A stretch of DNA of 64,000 bases from Xylophilus sp. GTDB lineage: Bacteria > Pseudomonadota > Gammaproteobacteria > Burkholderiales > Burkholderiaceae_C. Positions 40,476 through 49,516 of the stretch are shown here, piece by piece. The first letter of the stretch is position 1. Each line of letters opens with the position of its first letter. The notes under the pieces were generated by a model that worked only from the letters and a program-made list of their open reading frames with translations, was not told the origin of the DNA and searched no databases. Made by a program: the position numbers and the translations under genes. The stretch is taken from positions 62,001 through 126,000 of the forward strand of contig WNDY01000003.1 of assembly GCA_009914555.1 (NCBI GenBank), read 5' to 3'.

Positions 40476-41307
40476 GGCCGATTCGGCCGACGTCGTCAAC
40501 GCCCGCATGGGGCCGGACGTAGAGCCGCGCCTGCGCGACGTCATGTCCGCCCTCGTGCGGCACCTGCATGCGTTCGCCAAGGAAGTCCAGCCGACGCAGC
40601 GCGAGTGGGAGTCCGCCATCGACTTCCTCACGCGCACTGGCCAGATCTGCGGCCCGGAGCGCCAGGAGTTCATCCTGCTGAGCGACACGCTGGGCTTGTC
40701 GATGCTGGTGGACGCGATCAACAACCGCCGCCCGCCGGGGGCGACCGAGAACACGGTGCTCGGGCCCTTCCACGTCGAGGGCGCGCCCGAGCGCGCGCAC
40801 GGCGCCAACATCTCGCTCGACGGCAAGGGCGAGAGCTGCCTGTTCGAGGGCCGGGTGCTCGGCCTGGACGGCGCGCCCATCGCCGGCGCGCGCGTGGACG
40901 TGTGGTCCGACAACGCCGAGGGCTTCTACGACGTGCAGCAACCCGGCGTGCAGCCGAAGTGGAACAACCGCGGCATCTTCGTCACCGGCGAGGACGGCGC
41001 CTACCGCTTCGTGGGCATCAAGCCGGTTAGCTACCCGATCCCCGACGACGGCCCAGTCGGCCAGCTGCTCGCGCGCCTGGGCCGCCATCCCTGGCGGCCG
41101 GCGCACATGCATTTCCTGGTCACGGCGCCGGGCTGGCAGACGCTGGTGACGCACACCTTCGTCGGCGGCGACCCGTACCTCGAATCGGACACGGTGTTCG
41201 GCGTCAAGCAGACGCTGGTGGCGCCGTTCGAGCGGGTGGAGGGCGGCGAGACGATCTGGCGCTCGCCGTTCGACTTCGTGCTGGTGCCGGCGGCGGCCGG
41301 CCAGTGA
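40456..41307 (+). CDS. Hydroxyquinol 1,2-dioxygenase (intradiol type)
   Basis: 283 residues: an intradiol N-terminal helical domain (about 25-100) and the catalytic beta domain. Fe(III) ligands are visible as Tyr158 (EGFYDVQ), Tyr193 (VSYPIPDDG), His217 and His219 (RPAHMHF). The segment LGPFHVEGAPE and the overall length point to the hydroxyquinol group. It opens hydroxyquinol (1,2,4-benzenetriol) to maleylacetate, the substrate of the reductase at 34569. AAGGAG lies 11 bases before the ATG, inside the end of the permease gene. Catechol as an alternative substrate cannot be excluded, but the maleylacetate reductase favours hydroxyquinol. Confidence 0.93.
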   Translation: MTRFFTEADSADVVNARMGPDVEPRLRDVMSALVRHLHAFAKEVQPTQREWESAIDFLTRTGQICGPERQEFILLSDTLGLSMLVDAINNRRPPGATENTVLGPFHVEGAPERAHGANISLDGKGESCLFEGRVLGLDGAPIAGARVDVWSDNAEGFYDVQQPGVQPKWNNRGIFVTGEDGAYRFVGIKPVSYPIPDDGPVGQLLARLGRHPWRPAHMHFLVTAPGWQTLVTHTFVGGDPYLESDTVFGVKQTLVAPFERVEGGETIWRSPFDFVLVPAAAGQ

Positions 41308-41338
41308 CACCCCGGGGCAGAAAGAAAGGAAGAGAAAG

Positions 41339-41644
41339 ATGCTCTTCGCGTTCATTCTCATCGACAAGCCCGGCCGGGGCGAACTGCGCCAGCGCCTGCG
41401 GCCGCAGCACAGGGCCTATCTCGAAGCCGTGGCCGACCGGCTGGCCTTCGCCGGCCCGCTCACCCACGACGACGGGCAGACCATGCTCGGCAGCCTGCTG
41501 GCGATCGACTTTCCCTCGCGCGACGCTGCCCATGCCTGGCTGGCCAGGGAGCCTTTCACGCAGGCCGGCCTCTATGCCAGCACCACGGTCCACGCCTTCG
41601 TCAACCTCTGGCCGCAGAAGGCCGGCTTTGCGCCGGCCGCCTGA
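41339..41644 (+). CDS. YciI-family protein of the hydroxyquinol operon
   Basis: 101 residues with the YciI pattern: R-x-QHRAYLEAV (His24), LAFAGPLTHDDGQTMLGSLLAID, and DAAHAWLAREPFTQAGLYAS. The fold is a ferredoxin-like dimer. One member, TftG of the 2,4,5-trichlorophenoxyacetate pathway, removes HCl from a chlorohydroxyquinone next to a hydroxyquinol dioxygenase (TftH). The same adjacency here suggests a role in handling hydroxybenzoquinone or substituted hydroxyquinol, but this is inference from context. Last gene of the operon; the next gene is convergent, only seven bases away. Confidence 0.85.
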   Translation: MLFAFILIDKPGRGELRQRLRPQHRAYLEAVADRLAFAGPLTHDDGQTMLGSLLAIDFPSRDAAHAWLAREPFTQAGLYASTTVHAFVNLWPQKAGFAPAA

Positions 41645-41651
41645 GCCGCAG

Positions 41652-42278
41652 CTACCCCGGCCGGCGCATGCGGAACAGCGCCTCGGGCGTGATCTCGAAG
41701 TAGTCGGCCGGCCCGCCGCCGCGCAGGATGGGATGGGCCGCGCCGGTGTCGTAGATGCCGTCCTTGAGCAGCGCCGTGCCGATGTGCACGCCGACCACTT
41801 CGCCCAGCACCAGCCAGGTCGGCACCTTCTGGCCGTCTGCGCCCTGGAGCTGCACCAGCTGGGTCAGCCGGCATTCGAAACTGACCGGGCTCGCGGCGAC
41901 GCGGGGCGCCTTCACGAGGCGCGAGGGCGCGGCCGCCAGGCCGGCGAGGTCGAATTCGTCGACCTCCGGCCCCACGGCGGCGCAGGACGCGTTCATTGGC
42001 CCGGCCAGCACGCGCGTGACCAGGTTCCAGACGAATTCGCCGGTCGCCTCCACGTTGCGAACGCTGTCCTTCCAGCCGATGCTGGCGAAGCCGACGATCG
42101 GCGGCGTGTAGTTGAACGCGTTGAAGAAGCTGTAGGGCGCGAGGTTGCGGCGACCCCGGGCATCGACCGTGGCGACCCAGCCGATCGGCCGCGGCCCGAC
42201 GATGGCGTTGAACGGGTCGTGCGGCAGGCCGTGGCCCTGGCGGGGTTCGTAGAAGTGGCGGGCGGCGTCGGCGGTCAC
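41652..42278 (-). CDS. Flavin reductase family / FMN-binding split-barrel protein
   Basis: 208 residues. NAIVGPRPIGWVATVDARGRRNLAPYSFFNAF is the FMN-binding signature of DIM6/NTAB-type proteins, followed by PPIVGFASIG. Members reduce flavin for two-component monooxygenases or bind FMN for other uses. The monooxygenase in the neighbouring operon is a single-component FAD type, so this protein need not be its partner. Convergent to the operon, divergent from the chemotaxis receptor. Confidence 0.88.
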   Translation of the reverse strand: MTADAARHFYEPRQGHGLPHDPFNAIVGPRPIGWVATVDARGRRNLAPYSFFNAFNYTPPIVGFASIGWKDSVRNVEATGEFVWNLVTRVLAGPMNASCAAVGPEVDEFDLAGLAAAPSRLVKAPRVAASPVSFECRLTQLVQLQGADGQKVPTWLVLGEVVGVHIGTALLKDGIYDTGAAHPILRGGGPADYFEITPEALFRMRRPG

Positions 42279-42335
42279 GGCAGGCTCCTCGAAGGCAAGA
42301 AAGCGGCAAGGCTATCGCAAACCCGGCGCCGGCGT

Positions 42336-42362
42336 TCAAGTCGCGCCCACGGCGGCCGATAA
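42336..42362 (+). promoter_or_regulatory. FliA (sigma-28) promoter of the chemotaxis receptor
   Basis: TCAAGTCG (42336-42343), 11 bases, GCCGATAA (42355-42362). The -10 is a perfect match to the sigma-28 consensus and the spacing is exact; the -35 matches TAAAGTTT at five of eight positions and the TCAAG variant seen in other proteobacteria. Transcription would start about 80 bases before the ATG at 42448. Confidence 0.75.
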
Positions 42363-42447
42363 CCGCAAGAGCGTGCCGGCCCGTGCCGGCAGCGCGCCAC
42401 ATTCCCGCCGCATCCTCCGCGCTTTCCATTCCACGCCGTCCATCCGT

Positions 42448-43970
42448 ATGTCGCTCTCCCATTCCCGCCTTTCGCTGCGCCTGGCCCTGGCTTTCGGCGT
42501 CGTGCTGCTCGTGACCTCGGCGGCCGCCGCCATCGGGGTGTGGCGGCTGGCCGGGCTGCGCGGCATTGCCGACGACCTGGGCGGCGCATCGGCCGCACGG
42601 GCGCTGCTGGCGCAGGAGCTGCATGCCATCGTCGTGCTCAGCTCCGCCCGGGCCGAGGCGCTGCTGGTGGCCGACGAGCCGGGCTTCGTGGCCCGCGTCG
42701 AGGCCGACCGCAAGGCCACCTCGGCCCGCTCGACCGAGGTGCGCAAGCGGCTCGACGCGCTGGCCACCGACGCCGAATCGCAGCGCCTGTTCGGCGCCAT
42801 CGACGCGGCCGGCAACGCCTTCCGCGGCGTGCGCGACGACCTGGTCCGGCGCCGCAAGGCCGGCGAGGCGATTGCGCCCGGGGCCATCGCCACCGGCCTG
42901 CGCCCGGCCGCGCGCAGCTACGAGGATGCGGTGAACGCCCTGGCCGCCCACCAGCGCGGGCGCGTGGCTGCCACGCGCGCGGCGGCGGACGACAGCGCCC
43001 GCCAGGGCATCGCGCTGCTGCTGGCGGGCTCGCTGCTCGGGCGCTGAGCCTGGCCTGCGCCTGGTGGCTGGCGCGCTCCATCCTGCGGCCGCTCGGCGAA
43101 GCCTCGCGCGTGGCCGGCCGCATCGCCGAGGGCGACCTGACCGATACGGTCGCGCCGCCACCCGCGGGCAGCCGCGACGAGGTGCATGCGCTGCTGGCCG
43201 GCCAGGGCGCGATGCAGCAGCGGCTGGCCGCGCTGGTGGCCGGGCTGCGGCAGGCCAGCGTGTCGGTCGCCGGCGCCAGCAGCGAGATCGCGGCCGGCAA
43301 CAACGACCTGTCGGCCCGCACCGAGCAGACCGCGTCCAACCTGCAGCAGGTGGCCGCGAGCATGGAGGAACTGCTGGCCGCCGTGCGCCAGAGCGCCGAT
43401 GCGGCGCGCGAGGCCGATGCGCTCGCCGGCACCGCCCGCGGCGTGGCGGCCCGCGGCCAGGAGGCCGTGGCGCAGGTGACCGGCACGATGCAGGGCATCG
43501 CGGCCAGCTCGCGCCGCATCGCCGACATCACCGGCGTGATCGACGGCATCGCGTTCCAGACCAACATCCTGGCGCTCAACGCGGCCGTGGAGGCGGCGCG
43601 CGCCGGCGAGCAGGGCCGCGGCTTCGCGGTGGTCGCCAGCGAGGTGCGCAGCCTCGCGCAGCGCAGCGCCACGGCCGCGCGCGAGATCGGCGCGCTGATC
43701 GGCGAGAGCGTGCGCCAGATCGACAGCGGCGCGGGCCTGGCCGAGGTGGTGGCGGCGGTCGAGAAGGTGTCGGCCGTGGTCGCCGGCATCCGCACCGCGG
43801 CGGCCGAGCAGAGCACCGGCCTGGGCCAGGTCGGCGAGGCGGTGTCGCAGCTGGACCAGGCCACGCAGCAGAACGCCGCGCTGGTGGAGGAATCGGCGGC
43901 GGCGGCGCAGGGGCTGCAGTCGCAGGCGCAGCAACTGGCGGAACTGGTCGGAACCTTCCGCATGAGGTAG
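42448..43970 (+). pseudogene. Methyl-accepting chemotaxis protein, interrupted by a one-base deletion
   Basis: The first frame from ATG 42448 encodes a membrane segment ([19 protein letters not shown]) and a four-helix periplasmic domain and ends early at a TGA (43045-43047). The rest ([14 protein letters not shown] as the second membrane segment, HAMP, then [29 protein letters not shown], the signalling tip) is in the next frame to 43970. Restoring one G in the GGG at 43039-43041 joins the frames. Intact, it would be about 507 residues. The C-terminus ends in SVQSQAQ-like sequence without a CheR pentapeptide. Homopolymer deletion in sequencing is as likely as a real mutation. Confidence 0.85.
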
Positions 43971-43972
43971 CT

Positions 43973-43980
43973 GGGGTATG
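43973..43980. repeat. GGGGTATG motif variant after the receptor gene
   Basis: GGGGTATG three bases after the receptor stop, a one-base variant of the motif family seen elsewhere. It is followed by 50 AT-richer bases before the convergent dehydrogenase gene. Confidence 0.4.
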
Positions 43981-44031
43981 GTCCTGCAGCGACCGTGTTT
44001 TGCCCGCTCTGGAGTCTATGAAAAGGGAGTA

Positions 44032-45708
44032 TCAGCCGGCCGCCACCGCGCGCGCCACGGCCTCGGCCACCTTCACGCCGTCCACGCCGGCCGACAGGAT
44101 GCCGCCCGCATAGCTCGCGCCTTCGCCGGCCGGGAACAGGCCGCGCACGTTGAGGCTCTGGAAGTCCTCGCCGCGCGTGATCCGGATCGGCGACGAGGTG
44201 CGCGTCTCCACGCCGGTCAGCACCGCGTCGGGCAGGTCGAAGCCGCGGATCTTGCGCGCGAACGCCGGGAAGGCCTCGCGCATCGCCGCGATCGCATAGC
44301 CCGGCAGCGCGCCCTGCAGGTCGCCGAGCGCCACGCCGGGCTGGTAGCTCGGCAGCACGCTGCCGAATTCCTTCGACGGCCGGCCCGCGATGAAGTCGCC
44401 CACGAGCTGGCCCGGCGCGCTGTAGTCGCCGCCGCCGAGCGCGAAGGCGTTCGATTCGAGCCGGCGCTGCAGCTCGATGCCGGCGAGCGGGTGCGGGCGG
44501 CCCTGCGCGCCGTCGGCCACGTCGATGTGGCGGTAGTCGCTCGGATAGTCGGCCGGGTCGATGCCGACGACGATGCCGGCGTTGGCATTGCGCTCGGCCC
44601 GCGAATACTGGCTCATGCCGTTGGTCACCACGCGGCCCGGCTCGCTGGTGGCCGCGACCACGGTGCCGCCCGGGCACATGCAGAAGCTGTAGACCGCGCG
44701 GCCGTTCGACGCGTGGTGCACCAGCTTGTAGTCGGCCGCGCCCAGCAGCGGGTGGCCGGCGTGCCTGCCCCAGCGCGCGCGGTCGATCAGGCCCTGCGGA
44801 TGCTCCACGCGAAAGCCCACCGAGAACGGCTTGGCCTCGATGTGCACGCCGCGGCGGTGGAGCATCTCGAACGTGTCGCGCGCGCTGTGGCCCAGGGCCA
44901 TCACGACATGGTCGGTGCGCAGCTCGGTCGTGGCGCCGCTGGCCTGGTCGAGCACGGTCAGGCCGCGCAGGGCGCCGTCCTCGATGTGCACGTCCACCAC
45001 CTTCTGCTGGAAGCGGATCTCGCCGCCCAGCGCCACGATCTGCGCGCGGATGTTCTCCACCACCTTCACCAGCTTGAAGGTGCCGATGTGCGGGCGCGCG
45101 ACATAGAGGATCTCCGGCGGTGCGCCGGCCCGGACGAACTCCTCCATCACCTTGCGGCCGAGGAAGCGCGGGTCCTTGATCTGGCTGTAGAGCTTGCCGT
45201 CGGAAAACGTGCCGGCGCCGCCTTCGCCGAACTGCACGTTCGACTCGGGCGTCAGCTCGCGCCTGCGCCACAGGCGCCAGGTGTCCCTGGTGCGTTCGCG
45301 CACCGTCTTGCCGCGCTCCAGCACGATCGGCTTGAAGCCCAGCTGCGCCAGCACCAGCGCCGCGAAGATGCCGCAGGGCCCGAAGCCCACGACCACCGGC
45401 CGCTCGGGCGCCGAGAACGGCGCGCCGGCCGGCGGGCGCCAGGCCATGTCGGGCGTGGGCGCGATGTGCGGATGGCCCGCATGGCGCGCGAGCAGCGCGG
45501 GCTCGGCGGCCGCATCGGCCAGCGCGACGTCGGCGATGTAGACGGCCCGCAGCTCGGCCTTGCGCGCATCGAAGCTGCGCTTGTGCACGTCCACGCGGAC
45601 GATGGCTCCGGGGTCGATGCCGAGCAGGCGGGCGGCGGCCGCGCGCAGCGGCTCGTCGGGGGAATGCGCTGCCTCCAGCGGCAGCTTGATTTCGGAGAGG
45701 CGGATCAT
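44032..45708 (-). CDS. FAD-dependent dehydrogenase (COG2509 type)
   Basis: 558 residues. An N-terminal 90-residue domain precedes the FAD fold VVVGFGPCGIFAALVLAQLGFKPIVLERG. GEGGAGTFSDGKLYSQIKD and SFCMCPGGTVVAATSEPGRVVTNGMS are hallmarks of the uncharacterised dehydrogenase family COG2509, and GLFPAGEGASYAGGILSAGVDG is the C-terminal FAD motif. It is probably a cytoplasmic flavoprotein; substrate unknown. Stop TGA is close to the receptor gene, and a DMT exporter gene lies upstream on the same strand. Confidence 0.9.
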   Translation of the reverse strand: MIRLSEIKLPLEAAHSPDEPLRAAAARLLGIDPGAIVRVDVHKRSFDARKAELRAVYIADVALADAAAEPALLARHAGHPHIAPTPDMAWRPPAGAPFSAPERPVVVGFGPCGIFAALVLAQLGFKPIVLERGKTVRERTRDTWRLWRRRELTPESNVQFGEGGAGTFSDGKLYSQIKDPRFLGRKVMEEFVRAGAPPEILYVARPHIGTFKLVKVVENIRAQIVALGGEIRFQQKVVDVHIEDGALRGLTVLDQASGATTELRTDHVVMALGHSARDTFEMLHRRGVHIEAKPFSVGFRVEHPQGLIDRARWGRHAGHPLLGAADYKLVHHASNGRAVYSFCMCPGGTVVAATSEPGRVVTNGMSQYSRAERNANAGIVVGIDPADYPSDYRHIDVADGAQGRPHPLAGIELQRRLESNAFALGGGDYSAPGQLVGDFIAGRPSKEFGSVLPSYQPGVALGDLQGALPGYAIAAMREAFPAFARKIRGFDLPDAVLTGVETRTSSPIRITRGEDFQSLNVRGLFPAGEGASYAGGILSAGVDGVKVAEAVARAVAAG

Positions 45709-45759
45709 CGTGGGGCGGCCCGTGGCGATCGGGCATGCATGCGGGCGGAGAGCCCGCGA

Positions 45760-46656
45760 TTATCCCGCCGCGGCGCGCCGCTGGCCGAGCGGCCGTGTCC
45801 ACAGCTCGGCCAGCAGCACGCCGGCCACCGTCAGCCCGCCGCCGACGGCGTGGTACGGCTCCAGCCGCTCGCCGGCCATGAACCAGGCCGCCACGGCCGT
45901 CAGCAGCGGGATCAGGTTGAAGAACATCGCGGAGCGCCCGGGTCCGAGCCGGGCCACCGCGCCCATCCAGGCGACCACCGCGACGATCGACGGCATGACC
46001 CCTGCGAAGGCCACCAGCGGCAGGTTGGCCGCCGTCAGCCCGGTGCGCGGCGACAGCAGGAAGAGCGGCAGCAGCGCCACCACGGCCACGACCACCTGCA
46101 GGTACAGCAGCTGCATGCGCGGCACCTGCGGCATGTGCCAGCGCTTGAGCAGGATGCCGTAGACCGCGTACGACAGCATGGCCAGCAGCATCAGCAGGTC
46201 GCCGCAGTTCACGCCGTGGTCCAGCAGCGACGCGGGACGGCCCGAGGACACCACCAACAGCACGCCCGCGATCGACACCACGGCGCCGACCAGCGCGCCG
46301 GCCGTCGGCCGCTGGCCCAGCAGGCCGATCGACAGCCCCAGCACCATCAGCGGCGTGAGCGAGCCCACGATGCCCATGTGCGTGGCCGTGGTGGAGTAGG
46401 CGGCGTAGTAGGCCAGGCTCTGGTAGATCACCATGCCCAGCAGGCCGAGCGCCGCGATGCGACCCAGCTGCGGCCGCACCGCCGCGCGGTTGCGCAGCAC
46501 CGGCCCGAGCAGGAACGGCGTGAGCAGCACGCCGGCGAGCAGCCAGCGGTAGAAGGCGATCTCGGCCGCGCCGATCGCGCCGGCGGCCAGCTTGCTCACG
46601 ACGGTGTTGACCGCCCAGATGGCGACGGCGAGCAGGGGAAGGGTGTAGGCACCCAT
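45760..46656 (-). CDS. EamA/DMT-family transporter
   Basis: 298 residues with ten hydrophobic segments arranged as two EamA repeats (GAAEIAFYRWLLAGVLLTPFLLG in the first, AMFFNLIPLLTAVAAWFMAGERLEPYHAVGGGLTVAGV in the second). Such proteins export amino acids or other metabolites. ATG 46656 is used; the longer frame from 46743 adds 29 residues not seen in the family. Divergent from the AraC regulator at 46767, which may control it. Confidence 0.9.
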   Translation of the reverse strand: MGAYTLPLLAVAIWAVNTVVSKLAAGAIGAAEIAFYRWLLAGVLLTPFLLGPVLRNRAAVRPQLGRIAALGLLGMVIYQSLAYYAAYSTTATHMGIVGSLTPLMVLGLSIGLLGQRPTAGALVGAVVSIAGVLLVVSSGRPASLLDHGVNCGDLLMLLAMLSYAVYGILLKRWHMPQVPRMQLLYLQVVVAVVALLPLFLLSPRTGLTAANLPLVAFAGVMPSIVAVVAWMGAVARLGPGRSAMFFNLIPLLTAVAAWFMAGERLEPYHAVGGGLTVAGVLLAELWTRPLGQRRAAAG

Positions 46657-46766
46657 GGAAGGCAGCTCCGGAACTCCGAGTAAGGATGCGCCTATCATCC
46701 ACCTGTCGGTCCTGGAAGATATAGCGAATTCCGGACAGACCATCCCTGCATTCGGACGAATCGCCC

Positions 46767-47594
46767 ATGCCCCAGATGCCGCCGGCCGCGGCCACCGTGC
46801 CCATCCAGAACGTGGAAGACCTGCGCGGTCCGTTCTACTGCCGCGACGAGGAGTTCGCCGCCGGCTCCGCCTCGCCGCCGCACAGCCACAGCTGGGGCCA
46901 CCTGAACTACGCGGCGCACGGCACCATGCAGCTCGACTGCGCCGGCGCGCGCATGCTGTCGCCGCCGCAGTACGGCATCTGGATCCCGCCCGGCGTGGTG
47001 CACAGCGCCTGGCAGCGCCAGGCCGTGCGCTACCGCTCGCTCTACGTCGCGCCGGCGCGCTGCCGGCGGCTGCCGGCGCAGGCCTGTTCGCTGCGCATCG
47101 GGCCCATCATCCGCAGCATCCTGGTCGACTTCGCCGCGCGCGGCGTGCGCGAGCCGCAGACCGTGGCCGACCGGCGACTGGCCCAGGTGGTGGTCGACCA
47201 GCTGGCCGGCACGCCGCCCGAGCACAGCTACCTGCCGGCCGCGGGCACGCCGGCGCTCGCCGCCGTGCTCGATGCCCTGGCCGCCCGGCCCGGCGACGCA
47301 CGCACGCTCGCGCAATGGGCCGAGGCGGTCCACACCACCGAGCGCACGCTGGCGCGCCGCTGCCGGGAGGAGCTGGGCATGACGCTGGGCGAATGGCGCC
47401 AGCGCCTGCGCTACCTGCGCGCGGTCGATGCGCTGGAGGCCGGCCGCGGCGTGCAGGAGATCGCCTTCGACCTCGGCTACGGCACGGCGTCGGCCTTCAT
47501 CGCCATGTTCCAGCGCGTGGCCGGCATGCCGCCGGAGCAGTTCCGGCGCACGCTGCTGGCCGGCAGCGGCACGGGCATGGATGCCATCCCGTAG
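46767..47594 (+). CDS. AraC-family transcriptional regulator
   Basis: 275 residues. An N-terminal cupin sensor domain (HSWGHLNYAAHGTMQLDCAG, GIWIPPGVVHSAW) is followed by two helix-turn-helix motifs at the C-terminus (ARTLAQWAEAVHTTERTLARRCREE and RGVQEIAFDLGYGTASAFIAMFQRVAGMPPEQFRR). It is divergent from the DMT exporter, with a 110-base AT-richer gap, an arrangement that often signals regulator and target. Confidence 0.92.
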   Translation: MPQMPPAAATVPIQNVEDLRGPFYCRDEEFAAGSASPPHSHSWGHLNYAAHGTMQLDCAGARMLSPPQYGIWIPPGVVHSAWQRQAVRYRSLYVAPARCRRLPAQACSLRIGPIIRSILVDFAARGVREPQTVADRRLAQVVVDQLAGTPPEHSYLPAAGTPALAAVLDALAARPGDARTLAQWAEAVHTTERTLARRCREELGMTLGEWRQRLRYLRAVDALEAGRGVQEIAFDLGYGTASAFIAMFQRVAGMPPEQFRRTLLAGSGTGMDAIP

Positions 47595-47713
47595 GCGGGG
47601 CACGAAGACGCGGCCGGGGTCGTCCGGGCGCGTCCGGGCGCGCGGCCCGGCGGCCTTCTTGCTGCTACCGTGGCCCTTCGCGTCCCTTTCACCCCTCTTT
47701 CCAGGAGCAACGC

Positions 47714-48211
47714 ATGGCCGACACCCCTTCCAGCTTCACCCTGACCAGCCCTGCCTTCCACGACGGCGACACCCTGCCGCAGGCCCATGTCCACGACAGC
47801 GCCGGCGGCGCCAACCGCTCGCCCGCGCTGCGGTGGAGCGGCGCGCCGGCCGGCACCCAGGCCTTCGCGGTCACCGCCTACGATCCGGACGCGCCGACCG
47901 GCTCGGGCTGGTGGCACTGGGTGGTCTACAACCTGCCGGCCGATGCGACCGGCCTGCCCGAAGGCGCCGGTAGCGCCGACGGCGGCGCGCTGCCCGCGGG
48001 CGCGAAGCAGGGCCGCACCGACTTCGGCTCCGAAGGCTACGGCGGCGCCGCGCCGCCGCCCGGCGACAAGCCGCACCGCTACGTCTTCACGGTGCATGCG
48101 CTGAAATCAAGGATCGACGTGCCGGCCGACGCGACGGCCGCCTTCGTCGGCTTCAACCTCCACTTCGCCACGCTGGCCAAGGCGTCGGTCACGGCGCGCT
48201 ACGGCCGCTGA
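47714..48211 (+). CDS. YbhB/YbcL family Raf kinase inhibitor-like (PEBP) protein
   Basis: 165 residues. NRSPALRWSGAPAGTQAFAVTAYDPDAPTGSGWWHWVVYNLP is the PEBP ligand-pocket region, and FGSEGYGGAAPPPGDKPHRYVFTVHAL is its second half. Bacterial PEBP proteins bind small anionic ligands; function is unknown. CCAGGAGCAACGC precedes the ATG. Separate from the AraC gene by 119 bases. Confidence 0.92.
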   Translation: MADTPSSFTLTSPAFHDGDTLPQAHVHDSAGGANRSPALRWSGAPAGTQAFAVTAYDPDAPTGSGWWHWVVYNLPADATGLPEGAGSADGGALPAGAKQGRTDFGSEGYGGAAPPPGDKPHRYVFTVHALKSRIDVPADATAAFVGFNLHFATLAKASVTARYGR

Positions 48212-48255
48212 ACTGAACGGAACGCGCGCGGCCGGCCGCACCGGCCCCGCTGTCG

Positions 48256-49440
48256 CTACCGGCCGCGCAGCAGTTCGTCCAGGAAGTCCTCGTCGAACGG
48301 CAGGCCGTCCGCGCCGGCGCGCCGCCGCAGGGCGACCTCCTGGCGCAGCCAGCGCTTGAGATAGGCAGGGTGCTCGCGCAGCGCCTGCAGTTCGACGCGC
48401 AGCTGGCCGATGTCGTCCTGCAGGTCCCGCACCTGCGCGCGCAGCAGGGCGGGCAGCCTGGCGGGCTTGAGCGGGGCGAAGGCGTCGTAGCCGAACTCCA
48501 TGCAGAACGCGCCATGCGCGCCCAGCGTCTCGCGCTGGAGTTCGGCGAGCTGCTCGGCCAGCACGCGGTTGTAGTGCCGCAGCCGCTCCTCGCCGAGGCG
48601 GGCGATGTGCTGCGGGTCGATCTGCTCGGCTTCGAGCTGGAGCTGCAGCAGGTCGAGCAGCCGGCCGGCGGCGTAGGCGTCGTTGGCCCGCTGCATGAGG
48701 GCGGTCTTGCGCTCGCGCTCGGCCGGGTCGCCCTCGCGGTCGGGGTGCAGGGCGCTGGCGAGTTTGCGGTAGACCTCGCGCACCGACCGGCCGGCCTGCT
48801 GCGCCGCTTCCTGCTCGCGGCGCTCGCGGGCGCCGGGCTTGTTGCCGCCGCGGCCGCCGCGCGCGGCGTGGTGCGCCGCACGCTGCTCCTCGGCGCGGTC
48901 GCGGGCCGCGTGCATCTGTGCTTCCACGCGGCGCAGGACGTCTTCGGGCGAGTCGAGGTCCACGTCGTCGCCCAGGTCGAGGCCGAAGGCGTCGCGCGCC
49001 ACGGCCTTCACCGCTTCGCGGGCGCCGGCTCTGGCGGCGTCGAAGCCTTCGTCGGCATGGCGGTCGTGGATCTCCTTGAGGGCCTGCCGCTCGGCGTCGT
49101 CGCCGGTGGCGTCGATCAGGTCTGCGGCGATGTCCGCGATGAGGTCGTGCAGTGCGGCGCGGTCGGCCTTGGACAGGCCCTTGGCGCCGCTGCCTGCGTC
49201 GAGCAGGCGCAGCTGTTCGGCGCGCAGGGTGCGCCAGATGCCCAGCAGGGGCTCCAGTTCGCGGGCATGGCGGGCGCGGTAGGCGGGCACGGCCTCCTGC
49301 CAGGCGGCGAGCAGGGCGCGCTGCGATTCGATGCGCTTGACGAGGCTGTTGAACTTCTTCTGCGCGGCGCTCAGCGCCGGCATGCCGCCGTCGCCGCCGC
49401 TGTCGCCGATGCGCAGGGTCGGGGTGTGTCGGATGGTCAT
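48256..49440 (-). CDS. Protein with an internal J-domain-like segment
   Basis: 394 residues from ATG 49440; an in-frame upstream extension to 49533 lacks family-like sequence. The N-terminal half is helical and charged, with a likely coiled coil. At about residues 215-270, VREVYRKLASALHPDREGDPAERERKTALMQRANDAYAAG has the J-domain core with the HPD tripeptide (HPDR), so it may recruit DnaK. The C-terminal 130 residues are unlike DnaJ. Similar proteins in this order are annotated only as J domain-containing; client unknown. Confidence 0.8.
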   Translation of the reverse strand: MTIRHTPTLRIGDSGGDGGMPALSAAQKKFNSLVKRIESQRALLAAWQEAVPAYRARHARELEPLLGIWRTLRAEQLRLLDAGSGAKGLSKADRAALHDLIADIAADLIDATGDDAERQALKEIHDRHADEGFDAARAGAREAVKAVARDAFGLDLGDDVDLDSPEDVLRRVEAQMHAARDRAEEQRAAHHAARGGRGGNKPGARERREQEAAQQAGRSVREVYRKLASALHPDREGDPAERERKTALMQRANDAYAAGRLLDLLQLQLEAEQIDPQHIARLGEERLRHYNRVLAEQLAELQRETLGAHGAFCMEFGYDAFAPLKPARLPALLRAQVRDLQDDIGQLRVELQALREHPAYLKRWLRQEVALRRRAGADGLPFDEDFLDELLRGR

Positions 49441-49516
49441 GGGCGCAACGATAGTGCATGGCGTGCGCCGCAGCAGCCGACAATGGCGGCTTCGTCCGCC
49501 CATCCCTCTGCGCCGC

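Noticed and set aside
42638..46804. 1388-residue minus-strand open frame
   Set aside because: It runs antisense to the chemotaxis receptor and out of frame across the dehydrogenase and DMT genes, both of which have clear motifs in other frames.
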